Source of the DNA: SIG710 sp045651985
GTDB taxonomy: Bacteria > Bacillota > Clostridia > Oscillospirales > CAG-272
DNA length: 20,138 bases
Assembly: GCA_045651985.1 (NCBI GenBank)
Contig: JAZRTK010000052.1
Span: 1-20,138, forward strand
Direction: 5' to 3'
Part shown: one piece after another, positions 1 to 7,717 of the stretch
Numbering within the stretch: position 1 is the stretch's first letter
Layout of the letters: each line of letters opens with the position of its first letter
Notes under the pieces: model-generated
Database searches by the model: none
What the model saw: the letters and a program-made list of their open reading frames with translations, nothing else
Told to the model about the DNA's origin: nothing
Made by a program: the position numbers and the translations under genes

Positions 1-402
1 CGCCTCTTCACGGGTCAGCTCCTTTGTGGGCTGCTGTGCCGTGATATTACCGAAAGCCTTCTGCAGATATCCCTGCTTGTACGCAGCTCTGTAAAAAGGC
101 GCGTACCAAGAGGTCGCAGGAACGTCGGTAAAGGAAACGTCAGCCTCCTCGGTCAGACCGAACAACTTGTTTACCATGGTGATAAACTCGTTGCGCTTCA
201 CGTTATCGTTAGGCGCAAAAAGACCTGTGTCATGACCCTGAATAACCTTCTTTTCTGCCATGTAGTCTACGTAGCTGTAGAACCACTGATTTTCCTTAAC
301 GTCGGCAAATTTCTTGCCTGCTGCCGAAACGGGAATTATGCACCCGCAAACGAACACAAGGCAAAGAAAAAGAGACAACGCCTTTTTTGAAAAAGTTCTC
401 AT
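1..402 (-). CDS. SLH-domain secreted protein (3' part outside window)
   Basis: Only the first 134 codons are present; the reading frame runs open off the left edge. ATG at 402 follows a GGGAGGAG ribosome site. The N-terminus has a Sec signal peptide: a basic start (MRTFSKK), a hydrophobic stretch (about residues 8-24) and a VSAAG cleavage-like site near residue 28. The mature part begins with FADV, then NQWFYSYVDYM and GLFAPNDNVKRNEF. This is the S-layer homology pattern, and a second repeat starts at SFTDVPATSWYAPF. SLH repeats bind pyruvylated or related secondary wall polymers, so the protein is probably cell-wall attached. What follows the SLH repeats cannot be seen. It lies 47 bp downstream of the HAD gene on the same strand with no terminator between them, so it may be co-transcribed. 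Confidence 0.85.
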   Translation of the reverse strand, partial: MRTFSKKALSLFLCLVFVCGCIIPVSAAGKKFADVKENQWFYSYVDYMAEKKVIQGHDTGLFAPNDNVKRNEFITMVNKLFGLTEEADVSFTDVPATSWYAPFYRAAYKQGYLQKAFGNITAQQPTKELTREEA

Positions 403-449
403 TTTTAACTCCTCCCGGGATTTTTTATTTTAGATCGCCTGACGGCGGA

Positions 450-1169
450 TCATTCCTTAAACTTATAATTTGCGATATATGCCTCAAGCATAGCCTTTTG
501 GCGTTCGTAGTCGGGTGGCACCAGCTCGTCAGACCATGCGGGAACGTCCCAGCCCAGCCCCGATTGGTAGTAATCGCAAAATCCTACCGTATAGCACCCT
601 GCCTCCTTTGCGGCACGCAGATTGTTGCAGTTATCTTCAAAAACCGCAAGCTGTGACGGCAAGGCATCGGGCGCAAAAAGCTTTACGTGCTCCGAATAAA
701 ATGACGGCTTGTCTTTGATCGCGTCAAAGTCCACCTTCCCCGCCGAGTTTTCGTCGGTGACTGTGCTGAGTATCAGATCAAAGAACTCGTATACGCCCGC
801 AGTTTTTAAAGCGATCTCAATGGCACTCTTGGGAGTGGCGGAGACCACGCTCATTCTGATACCTCTTTTTCGAAATTCCCGCAGGGTCTCGTCGATCCCG
901 GGGGTAAGCGGTGAGAGCGCGGCGTATTTTTTCTCCATCTTTTCAAAGATGACACCGAAATCTATCTCCGAATTCTGATAGGACATTCTGTACTGCCCCG
1001 TGTACTTGGCAGGAGCAAACTGACGGAATAGCTCGGGGGTTGCCCGCATGATGCCGCGTTCGTCCATATATTCAAGTCCCACGGTGCGCCAATGCATCAT
1101 AGTATCAAGGAGCGTACCGTCCATATCGAACATGGCGTATTTTATGCCTTCTCTCAGTTTGAAGTTCAT
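450..1169 (-). CDS. HAD-superfamily phosphatase (beta-phosphoglucomutase-like)
   Basis: A 239-residue haloacid-dehalogenase-fold hydrolase. Motif I is FDMDGT, with the nucleophile and acid aspartates D15 and D17. Motif II is the VVSATPK stretch (S110). A lysine near 153-155 (KDKP) could serve as motif III, and motif IV is VFEDN (178-180). A helical cap lies between motifs I and II, as in the phosphoglycolate phosphatase/beta-phosphoglucomutase branch. The substrate cannot be read from sequence and is likely a small phosphorylated metabolite. ATG at 1169 is chosen because AGGGAG lies just upstream; the frame extends to 1232, but that would place the start inside the -35 box of the promoter at 1204-1232. 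The gene is divergent from the tyrosine-phosphatase operon, and no functional link is evident. Confidence 0.85.
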   Translation of the reverse strand: MNFKLREGIKYAMFDMDGTLLDTMMHWRTVGLEYMDERGIMRATPELFRQFAPAKYTGQYRMSYQNSEIDFGVIFEKMEKKYAALSPLTPGIDETLREFRKRGIRMSVVSATPKSAIEIALKTAGVYEFFDLILSTVTDENSAGKVDFDAIKDKPSFYSEHVKLFAPDALPSQLAVFEDNCNNLRAAKEAGCYTVGFCDYYQSGLGWDVPAWSDELVPPDYERQKAMLEAYIANYKFKE

Positions 1170-1203
1170 ACTCGCTCCCTTTCGCAGACAGATATACATA
1201 TTA

Positions 1204-1232
1204 ATCTTATCACAAAAAGCGTTTTTTGTCAA
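1204..1232 (-). promoter_or_regulatory. Sigma-A-type promoter for the HAD gene
   Basis: On the minus strand TTGACA (1232-1227) is followed after 17 bp by TAAGAT (1209-1204). Transcription would begin near 1197 and give a leader of about 28 nt before ATG 1169. It is back-to-back with the plus-strand promoter at 1278-1306. Confidence 0.7.
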
Positions 1233-1277
1233 TAATGCGCGAAAATTAAAATATTTTTATTTTTTTCTTATAAGGTC

Positions 1278-1306
1278 TTGAAATGCACGGAAAGACATGA
1301 TATAAT
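1278..1306 (+). promoter_or_regulatory. Sigma-A-type promoter for the CpsB-CpsC-CpsD operon
   Basis: TTGAAA (1278-1283), 17 bp, TATAAT (1301-1306). The predicted start point (about 1312-1313) falls at or just after the first in-frame ATG (1310). Either that ATG is not the translation start or the mRNA is nearly leaderless. Confidence 0.75.
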
Positions 1307-1309
1307 GAA

Positions 1310-2164
1310 ATGAAATTATATTATGAGGTGGATTTGCGTTCTGAAAGAATTCTCGCCGTTCCCCCATGGTATAAAGTTCAGAGAGGACTTGAATTTACAT
1401 TGGACAAACAGACAACGAAGCTAAGCGATCTCGACTTTGCAGATATTCATTGTCACATGATGGCAGGAATTGACGACGGCGCGCGTACTCTTCAGGAAAT
1501 GACCCGCATGGCAGAACAGGCAAGCGGTGAGGGGATCGGAATAGTTTGCTTCACTCCGCATACGGGAGTGTACGGCGAGGACTCTGACCCGGAACACATA
1601 AAAGACACATTCGCACAAGCCTCACTTCACTTGAAAAAGCACTTTCCTCACATGCGTTTTTTTCTCGGAAACGAGATATATTATAGCTGTGATATTCCCA
1701 AAAAGCTTGAAAACGGAACCTATCTGCCCATAAACGGCAGCAGATACGTTTTGGTCGAGTTTTCACCGGGGACGGATATTTTCAATATCAAAAGCGGCGT
1801 GAGGTTCATTACTATGGCGGGGTACAAGCCCATACTTGCTCACGTTGAGCGGTACAAAGACTTGTATAACGACTGCGAAGCGGTGAGGGGCCTGCGGGAA
1901 ATGGGCGCGGTCATTCAGGTGAACAGCAGATACGTAATGAAACGGGATGTATTCGGCAAAAGCAAATGCAAGGCTCTCTTGCGAGAAAATCTTGTGGATG
2001 TCATTGCCACCGACTGCCATGATACGAAAAAAAGACCGCCTCAGATGCGTCAGTGCTATGAGTGCATCTCTGCAAATTTCGGCAAAGAATATGCTGACAC
2101 CATAATGAAGATCAACCCTCGGCTTATCCTTGCAAACAAAGAGATATCAAGACCACACTTCTGA
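1310..2164 (+). CDS. PHP-domain protein-tyrosine phosphatase, CpsB/YwqE type
   Basis: The encoded protein is 284 residues from ATG 1310. It has the metal-binding motifs of the CpsB family of PHP phosphatases: DIHCH (45-49), GIDDGA (54-59), TPH (82-84), GNE (120-122), AHVER (177-181) and TDCHD (234-238). Family members remove phosphate from the tyrosine cluster of the partner BY-kinase, encoded two genes downstream. Typical members start with the DIHCH motif almost at the N-terminus, so about 40 residues here are extra. The ATG at 1310 has no ribosome site and coincides with the predicted transcription start. A TTG at 1400, about 12 nt after AGAGAGGA, is a plausible alternative that keeps the whole PHP domain. 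First gene of a three-gene operon. The family assignment is firm; the start is uncertain. Confidence 0.88.
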   Translation: MKLYYEVDLRSERILAVPPWYKVQRGLEFTLDKQTTKLSDLDFADIHCHMMAGIDDGARTLQEMTRMAEQASGEGIGIVCFTPHTGVYGEDSDPEHIKDTFAQASLHLKKHFPHMRFFLGNEIYYSCDIPKKLENGTYLPINGSRYVLVEFSPGTDIFNIKSGVRFITMAGYKPILAHVERYKDLYNDCEAVRGLREMGAVIQVNSRYVMKRDVFGKSKCKALLRENLVDVIATDCHDTKKRPPQMRQCYECISANFGKEYADTIMKINPRLILANKEISRPHF

Positions 2165-2195
2165 CAATATTCAAAAACAGGACAGGAGAAAAATC

Positions 2196-3140
2196 GTGAA
2201 ATCAGAAAACTACTCAAATAGCGAAAACACACAGGATATAGAGATAGACGTAGCCAAGCTCTTCCACGGCATTCTGTCAAAGCTTTGGCTGATCATTCTC
2301 GTAGGGCTTCTGGCGGCACTGGGCGCATACTATTACACCAGCGAAATGGTGACTCCCACTTACAGCTCCACCGCAAGAGTTTACATTCAGAACAGCCAAA
2401 CCATACAGTCCTCGGCAAGTGATCTGCAGAGCGCTACTACGCTCAAGGAGGACTTCCAGATCCTGGTCCAGAGTGACGAGGTGTACAGACAGGTGCTTGA
2501 AAGCATGGGCGAAAACGGAGCCAATTATAAGTCTCTGAGAGGAAAGATTTCTCTGGACAACAACACCACACGCTTCGTTGACATTACGGTGAGCGATCCT
2601 GATCCCGTGAGGGCAAAGCATTTAGCTGACGCTACAGCTCACGTTTCCAGAATCAAGGCGAAGGAGATCCTGGGAGTTCAGGACGTTGCTATCATGCAGC
2701 TTGGCGCTGTCTCCACCACCCCCTCCTCTCCCAATATGACAAAGAACATCATTCTCGGCGCGGTTGCAGGCATGTTCGTGGTTTGCGCTGTTATCGCACT
2801 TTTCTCTATATTTAACAATAAGCTGACCACGGTGGAGGATATAGAGAAATATTTGGGAGTAACGGTTCTGGGCTCTATCCCGGACGTAAAGACCGTTCCC
2901 GGATACGCAAAAAAGATAAAGACCGCAGAAGAAGCCAACAAGCCCGAGAAGGAAAACAAATCCCAAAAGAAGGCAAAAGGGACTGCTCACACAGAAGAGA
3001 AAAAGCCCAAAGAAAATAACAAGAAGATAAATACGGCAAAGAAGCAGAAAAAAGCAAAGGAAGAACCCGCGAAGACAGTAGAACCTGACCCCGCGGCGGA
3101 GCCTGTGCAGGAATCGGATAATGGGGAGGTCGCACAATGA
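2196..3140 (+). CDS. Wzz/CpsC-like polysaccharide chain-length or BY-kinase modulator
   Basis: A membrane protein of 314 residues from GTG 2196. That start is chosen because AGGAGA lies 6 nt upstream, whereas an in-frame ATG at 2130 would overlap the previous gene. Topology: TM1 at about residues 30-46, an extracytoplasmic Wzz-type domain containing STARVYIQN, a proline-rich STTPSSPN stretch before TM2 (about 185-205), then the TTVEDIEKYLGVTVLGSIP segment that normally contacts the kinase. Family members span the membrane, set polymer length and activate the cytoplasmic CpsD kinase. Odd: after that segment a tail of about 80 residues holds roughly 20 lysines plus many glutamates and ends in a Pro/Glu-rich stretch. 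Typical Firmicute CpsC proteins stop soon after TM2. It overlaps the kinase gene by 4 bp (ATGA), implying translational coupling. Confidence 0.88.
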   Translation: MKSENYSNSENTQDIEIDVAKLFHGILSKLWLIILVGLLAALGAYYYTSEMVTPTYSSTARVYIQNSQTIQSSASDLQSATTLKEDFQILVQSDEVYRQVLESMGENGANYKSLRGKISLDNNTTRFVDITVSDPDPVRAKHLADATAHVSRIKAKEILGVQDVAIMQLGAVSTTPSSPNMTKNIILGAVAGMFVVCAVIALFSIFNNKLTTVEDIEKYLGVTVLGSIPDVKTVPGYAKKIKTAEEANKPEKENKSQKKAKGTAHTEEKKPKENNKKINTAKKQKKAKEEPAKTVEPDPAAEPVQESDNGEVAQ

Positions 3141-3865
3141 ATAACATGGTAAAGATCATTTCAAAGATCCCTTCCTATTATGATATAAACGAAGCCTTCA
3201 AGACCCTGAGAACGAACCTGTTTTTCGCAGGCGAAAACGTAAAGGTGATCTCCATAACCAGTGCCGACCCCGACGAGGGCAAGAGCACTGTCTCTTTGGA
3301 GCTTGCCAAATGCATCTCACAGGTTGAGAAAAAGGTCCTCTACATTGACGCAGATATGAGAAAGTCGAATTTTGCCGACAGAATCGTTTCGTCAGGTAGC
3401 GTAAAGGGTCTTTCACATTATCTGTCAAGCTCGATCTCCATCGAGGATATTATTTATCCCACGCAGTATCCTTTCCTTGACGTTATCTGCTCGGGTCTTT
3501 TCCCCCCCAACCCCGTTGAGCTCCTTGACAGCGAAAAATTCCGCAATTTCATAGCCGCTCTCAGAGAGGTTTACGATTACATCATTATCGACACTCCCCC
3601 CATAAGCTCGGTAGTTGATGCAGCCATCATTTCTGCGGCAAGCGACGGTGTAATTTTTGTGACGGCATCAGGTAACCTTAGCCGCAAAGCAGCAAGAGAT
3701 GCCAAGGCAAAGCTCGAAAGAAACAAGGATTGCCGCATTATCGGCGCGATCTTAAACAAGGTGGACGTAAATTACAGAAGCCATTACAACTATTATAAGC
3801 GGTATTATTACAGCGGCTCAAAGAGCAGTAGCATTTACGAAAAGTTCGAGGATTCGAACAACTGA
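3137..3865 (+). CDS. Bacterial tyrosine kinase (BY-kinase), CpsD/CapB/YwqD type
   Basis: A 242-residue cytoplasmic P-loop kinase. Walker A lies in SADPDEGKST (42-51, K49), Walker A' in VLYIDADMRK (67-76), and Walker B in YIIIDTPP (148-155). The front has the EAFKTLRTNLFF helix that mediates ring assembly in this family. The C-terminus (213-234) carries eight tyrosines, the expected autophosphorylation cluster. ATG at 3137 overlaps the stop of the membrane modulator (ATGA), and a GGGGAGG site lies inside that gene. With the upstream phosphatase it completes a phosphorylation cycle: modulator activates, kinase autophosphorylates, PHP phosphatase reverses. No glycosyltransferase, flippase or polymerase follows, so the exopolysaccharide target must be encoded elsewhere or the module has another substrate. 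Confidence 0.93.
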   Translation: MNNMVKIISKIPSYYDINEAFKTLRTNLFFAGENVKVISITSADPDEGKSTVSLELAKCISQVEKKVLYIDADMRKSNFADRIVSSGSVKGLSHYLSSSISIEDIIYPTQYPFLDVICSGLFPPNPVELLDSEKFRNFIAALREVYDYIIIDTPPISSVVDAAIISAASDGVIFVTASGNLSRKAARDAKAKLERNKDCRIIGAILNKVDVNYRSHYNYYKRYYYSGSKSSSIYEKFEDSNN

Positions 3866-3906
3866 TAATAAAAACGGTCTGCAAAAAAGCAGACCGTTTT
3901 TATTAT
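3865..3906. terminator. Two-way intrinsic terminator between the BY-kinase gene and ypeB
   Basis: A perfect 18-bp stem (3865-3882 with 3889-3906) closes an AAAAAA loop. It has a GC core (cggtctgc/gcagaccg) and A/T runs on both sides, so it works in both directions for two convergent genes. The stem includes the last base of the kinase stop codon and the entire ypeB stop codon (3903-3905). Confidence 0.9.
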
Positions 3907-5045
3907 TTTACCCCGTCTATCCGCTTGCCCGTGACGGCGTCTACGAAAAGCACGCCGACACGATAACATACAGTTTCGACTCCCGCCGAAAGACGCACCT
4001 TGCAGGGCACGGCCTCCTCGCCTCCCCAAAGTTCAGAGACCGCCTGTGCAGTCATGGAGTCACTTGGCAGCTTTACGTCAGCGCCGCGGCTGCGGTAATA
4101 TTCCCCCGCATCAAAAAGGCAGACCCGCCCGCTTGATGCGGTGACGCCAACCGAGATTCTCTCGTCAAGACAGAGTATCCCGTTTCTTTTGGGACAATAA
4201 TCCCTGCGGTATATTCCGTCAAGTGTAAGCTCCATTGGTACGAGCACGTCGTGTTCGGCAACCGCCTTCGATAAAAATTTCGTCATCGCATCTGCCGCCT
4301 GCTGCTCCGTCAAAGTAACTTCCTGCTCGGGCAGATCAAACATAAGCTGCATGAGATAACCCCCGCTCTTTGACAGGGCAGCCGATATGTTCGATGCGTA
4401 TACAGTGTAAGCAAGATCCGATTCGCTGACCTTGAATGAGTAGTTTTTTCCAAGAAATTTTTCGGCTGTTCTTTTCGCTTCTCTCTCACCTATTTCCTGA
4501 CCGATGACCGAGTGAAAGTCCGAATCCGAGGCGAAATCCCCCATGCCAAGACTGTGCATGAGAGTTTCAAATTCCGAACTTGTCAGAATCTCCTCCAACG
4601 CTCTTTCCACCGCCTGTACATCTGCAAAATCCACGCCCGCCTCTTTTATTTTGTGGGAAAAGTGTGCAAGACTGTCAAGAATTTGCACGTCTCCCTGCCC
4701 AGCCAGACATTCAAACGCCGCCCTTTCGCAAGCACCAAAAAAGGCGTATAGACCGCTAAAGCGCATCTTCCCGTTTCCAAGATAGCCCACCGCCGATGCG
4801 GCTCGCGAGGACGCGGATATTATCTGCGCCAGCTCGCGGCTTGAATATCCCCACCTCTGCCCCTCACCAAAAACCTCGTCAAGGGTTTCTACTGCGGATG
4901 CCGCGTCCTCCCCCGTCAGCGTGCGATATACCTTTGCACGCTCCGCCGATCTTGCTTCGCTCAGTTTTAAAGAATAAGCGTAGCCTGCTCCGACAACGGT
5001 CAAGACCGCTATAAAGCAGGCTACAAGAATTTTTGTTTTTCTCAT
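3903..5045 (-). CDS. ypeB: Spore germination protein YpeB
   Basis: A 380-residue protein with an N-terminal membrane anchor (about 7-24), a helical middle, and C-terminal PepSY-like repeats. From memory of B. subtilis YpeB, the segments around IGEREAKRTAEKFLGKNYSF, GGYLMQLMFDL, the LDERISVGVTASSGRV stretch with FDAGEYYRSR, and ETVCYRVGVLFVDAVTGKRI align in order with it. In Bacillus, YpeB is needed to place and stabilise the cortex-lytic enzyme SleB in the spore. This copy is shorter than the roughly 450-residue Bacillus protein, and sleB is not next to it in this window. A GGGAGAG-type site precedes ATG 5045. It follows the ROK gene by 62 bp on the same strand. No forespore-type promoter was recognised with confidence. 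Confidence 0.8.
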   Translation of the reverse strand: MRKTKILVACFIAVLTVVGAGYAYSLKLSEARSAERAKVYRTLTGEDAASAVETLDEVFGEGQRWGYSSRELAQIISASSRAASAVGYLGNGKMRFSGLYAFFGACERAAFECLAGQGDVQILDSLAHFSHKIKEAGVDFADVQAVERALEEILTSSEFETLMHSLGMGDFASDSDFHSVIGQEIGEREAKRTAEKFLGKNYSFKVSESDLAYTVYASNISAALSKSGGYLMQLMFDLPEQEVTLTEQQAADAMTKFLSKAVAEHDVLVPMELTLDGIYRRDYCPKRNGILCLDERISVGVTASSGRVCLFDAGEYYRSRGADVKLPSDSMTAQAVSELWGGEEAVPCKVRLSAGVETVCYRVGVLFVDAVTGKRIDGVK

Positions 5046-5107
5046 CTTCCCGACTCTCCCGAAAACAGTATTTTATCTACCGTTATTATCATCGAAAAGT
5101 CGCTGTG

Positions 5108-6130
5108 TCATAAATTGAAATTATCGGAATTATCAGCACCGAAAATATTCTTTTCTATCCATTTTTTGCAGATATCATCCGCACCTCCCACGACTCTTGC
5201 CATAGCACCGTCCACAGCCGCTTTCACCTCGCATCTGAACTCGCGGGTCAAGGTCTGCTGAAATCTGTCGCCAACGGGAATGAATTTCGACCACACGTAA
5301 ACCCCTGCGGGCTTCAGTATACGGCAAAAATCTCCCAGAGCCCGACAGATAACGTCAGAAAGTGCCGTATCGTCCTTTGCGTGGCGTAAAGCCTCGTCCA
5401 AGGACTCATCCCCAACCATTATAGACGAAAAATCAAGATTTCCCTCGCTTGAAATTATCTCGCCGTCATGCACGATACAGCCCGTAACCTTAAAGCCTAC
5501 GTCAAATGCAAGGTAAAGCCCATCGCCAACCGCCACACGGCGGCTGCGGACGGCGCAGGAAACAGCGTTTTCAACTATATCGGGGGTGATACCCATGGTA
5601 TTCTTCATGCAGGCAACAGGATCGACAGTCAAGCCAAGCCGCGTAAATGGCAAGAGCAGTTCGCCGCTCGTCCTGTTGTATTCGCCGGAATAGATTATGG
5701 CTGAGCCCATAAGAACTCTGTCACGCAGGTTGTTTAAAAGCAACACAGACACCTGTGAAAAGAACTCGGTCAGGTTATCCTGAGGAGATTTGCGGTAATT
5801 GTAGTCTCTGACCTCCCGTGCCACCGAATCACCTTTCAGATCAACGATGTACGCAGTCATGGGGTCGGATGAAATGTCGCAAACCAAGCTGATTATGCTG
5901 CTTGATATGGACAAAAATCCCGCTCGCCGTCCCGATCTTCCCGTAGCGGGCTTTGACTGCACCGCCGCACCGCATTCGCAAAGCAGATCCGCCACCTTGC
6001 CAACGGTCATAAGACTTAAGCCCGTTTTCTCGGCTATCTCGCTTCGGCTCACGGAGTCATGCGCGGCAATCTCACGGAACACCGCCTCAATATTTTCCCT
6101 TCTGATGTTCCTTTGGCTGGTCTTCGGCAT
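5108..6130 (-). CDS. ROK-family transcriptional regulator (degenerate sugar-kinase domain)
   Basis: A 340-residue protein with an N-terminal winged HTH (about 8-60, with SRSEIAEKTGLSLMTVGKVADLL) followed by a ROK-like domain (about 78-325), as in XylR/NagC-type repressors. ATG 6130 is preferred over the further upstream start at 6229 because AAGGGGG precedes it and the promoter at 6158-6186 lies between them. The ROK half is eroded. LAFDVGFKVTGCIVHDGEI keeps the outline of the phosphate-binding glycine motif, but the usual GEIGH histidine and the CxCGxxGCxE zinc motif are absent. It may bind DNA without sensing a sugar in the usual way. Target genes are unknown. ypeB lies downstream on the same strand. 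Confidence 0.85.
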   Translation of the reverse strand: MPKTSQRNIRRENIEAVFREIAAHDSVSRSEIAEKTGLSLMTVGKVADLLCECGAAVQSKPATGRSGRRAGFLSISSSIISLVCDISSDPMTAYIVDLKGDSVAREVRDYNYRKSPQDNLTEFFSQVSVLLLNNLRDRVLMGSAIIYSGEYNRTSGELLLPFTRLGLTVDPVACMKNTMGITPDIVENAVSCAVRSRRVAVGDGLYLAFDVGFKVTGCIVHDGEIISSEGNLDFSSIMVGDESLDEALRHAKDDTALSDVICRALGDFCRILKPAGVYVWSKFIPVGDRFQQTLTREFRCEVKAAVDGAMARVVGGADDICKKWIEKNIFGADNSDNFNL

Positions 6131-6157
6131 TTTTAATCCCCCTTTACTATTGTCTTC

Positions 6158-6186
6158 ATTATATATCATTCCCCGAAAAAAGTCAA
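6158..6186 (-). promoter_or_regulatory. Sigma-A-type promoter for the ROK regulator
   Basis: Minus strand: TTGACT (6186-6181), 17 bp, TATAAT (6163-6158). The leader to ATG 6130 would be about 20 nt, just enough for the AAGGGGG ribosome site. Upstream, 6187-6340 holds no gene; the only repeated element I noticed there is AACGTT at 6241 and 6304. Confidence 0.75.
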
Positions 6187-6340
6187 GAAAAACTAAAGAA
6201 AAGCATATTTTTCTGTCGCTTTTGGGCAAGGCTATTTTGAAACGTTAAAAATCTGTGTTATAAATTCCGACACGGAGATTTAGGAATATACGAAATACGT
6301 GGCAACGTTTTTAGGTGCTCTGTCAAGCGGCGCTCGGCAA

Positions 6341-6375
6341 TAAAAAAGCTCCCTCTTCAAGGGAGTTTTTTTATT
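6341..6375 (-). terminator. Intrinsic terminator after lysA
   Basis: Read on the minus strand: ACTCCCT, a short loop, AGGGAGC, then TTTTTT. It begins at the lysA stop codon and ends the lysine operon. T-runs on both strands mean it could also act on plus-strand transcripts. Confidence 0.85.
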
Positions 6376-7699
6376 AAACATCCAACGCCGCCACGTCCTC
6401 GGGGGTCTCGCGGCGCACCGCAATATAATCGCGGTCGGAGTCAAGCATTACTACTGCCAAACGGGGGATCCTGTTATAATTTGAAGCCATGGAATAGTGG
6501 TACGCGCCCGTGGTAAGACAAGCTAAAAGATCACCGCGCCGAATACTCTCGGGCAAGGGGACGTTCTCCTGGAGCAGGTCGCCGCTCTCACAGCACCTGC
6601 CCGCAACGGTGCACCGTGGTGAGTCCTCAGGCACTTCGCCCGCAACCGGAACTATCGTGTAAGGCGAACCGTAAAGGGCGTAGCGGGGATTATCCGCCAT
6701 GCCGCCGTCAACCGAAACGTAGCGCTTATATCCGGGAATATTCTTAACCGTTCCAACCGTATAAACGGTCAGACCTGCGTCGGCAACAATGCTTCTGCCG
6801 GGCTCAAATGCAATCTCGGGGAGAGTTATGCCAAGTTTCTTTGCATATCCGTGCATGAACTCACCAACCTGCGCAATATTCGCCGCAATATCGATTTCAG
6901 GCTGTTCAGCCGTATAGCGAACGCCGTAGCCGCCGCCGATATCAAGCTCGTCTGCAAGATATCCCTGCGTCGCGGCAATATGTGCCACAAAATCAAGCAT
7001 GACTTGAGACGTGCGAATATAAACGTCCGAATCAAACACCTGAGAACCAACGTGACAATGGAAACCGCGAAGCTGAATATTTTCAAGGGAAAGGGCAATT
7101 TTCGTTATCTCGTCAGCCTGACCCGTCTCGATAGCCGAGCCGAATTTTGAGTCAACCTTACCCGTAGCGACCGCCGCATAAGTATGAGGGTCGATACCAG
7201 GGGTTATGCGGAGAAGCACACGCTGAACCGTGTTGTGCTCACGTGCGATCCTGTCAATAGAATAAAGCTCCTCCTCGTTGTCAACCACGAAGTACCCAAC
7301 GCCGTTTTGAATAGCGTATTCAATATCTTCATCCGTCTTGTTGTTCGAGTGGAAATAAGCCTTTTCAAGAGGAAATTTTGCGCGCTTTGCCGTATATATC
7401 TCGCCGCAGGATACCACGTCCGTGCCCATTCCCTCCTCGCGCATGATTTCATACAGGCGTTTAAAGGATGCCGCCTTTGAAGCGTAGAGAACGCGTCCCC
7501 GCTTGCCAAAGGCGGCGCGGACTGCGCCCAAATAGGTGCGGCAACGCTCTCTTATTCTCTGCTCGTCGTAAAAATAGCAGGGCGTACCGTATTTTTCCGC
7601 CAGAGGGGACAAAGGACGTCCCGCAAAGCAAAGCTCGCCCTTCTCATTTCTCGACAGATTTTGGCAGATAATTTCTCTTTTGTTTTCGGTTATCATCAT
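6374..7699 (-). CDS. lysA: Diaminopimelate decarboxylase
   Basis: Removes CO2 from meso-diaminopimelate to give L-lysine, the last step of the pathway; PLP-dependent, cytoplasmic. The 441 residues carry the fold III decarboxylase motifs. The PLP lysine is K75 in LYASKAAS, GFHCHVGSQ is at 212-220, DIGGGYG at 253-259, EPGRS at 299-303 and CESGD at 370-374 (the catalytic cysteine contributed to the partner subunit), with GAYHYSMASNYN at 398-409. Length is typical of LysA. Start ATG 7699 has GGAG about 10 nt upstream, and a second ATG follows immediately. It is the last gene of the operon, 18 bp after ddh, and ends inside the terminator. Confidence 0.96.
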   Translation of the reverse strand: MMITENKREIICQNLSRNEKGELCFAGRPLSPLAEKYGTPCYFYDEQRIRERCRTYLGAVRAAFGKRGRVLYASKAASFKRLYEIMREEGMGTDVVSCGEIYTAKRAKFPLEKAYFHSNNKTDEDIEYAIQNGVGYFVVDNEEELYSIDRIAREHNTVQRVLLRITPGIDPHTYAAVATGKVDSKFGSAIETGQADEITKIALSLENIQLRGFHCHVGSQVFDSDVYIRTSQVMLDFVAHIAATQGYLADELDIGGGYGVRYTAEQPEIDIAANIAQVGEFMHGYAKKLGITLPEIAFEPGRSIVADAGLTVYTVGTVKNIPGYKRYVSVDGGMADNPRYALYGSPYTIVPVAGEVPEDSPRCTVAGRCCESGDLLQENVPLPESIRRGDLLACLTTGAYHYSMASNYNRIPRLAVVMLDSDRDYIAVRRETPEDVAALDV

Positions 7700-7717
7700 G
7701 TTAATAAAGCTCCAAAA

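Noticed and set aside
2622..3137. A 171-codon minus-strand frame rich in Leu/Phe/Cys opposite the modulator tail
   Set aside because: The apparent hydrophobic protein is the complement of the lysine/glutamate-rich tail (AAG/GAA codons read as CTT/TTC). It is not a membrane protein gene.
5046..5107. A possible promoter for ypeB in the gap after the ROK gene
   Set aside because: Only a TAAAAT-like box is present and the -35 is poor. No clear forespore sigma motif could be aligned.
6241..6309. Two AACGTT sites 63 bp apart upstream of the ROK promoter, considered as operators
   Set aside because: A six-base palindrome repeated twice is expected often by chance, flanks differ, and the sites do not fit the CcpA cre consensus when aligned.
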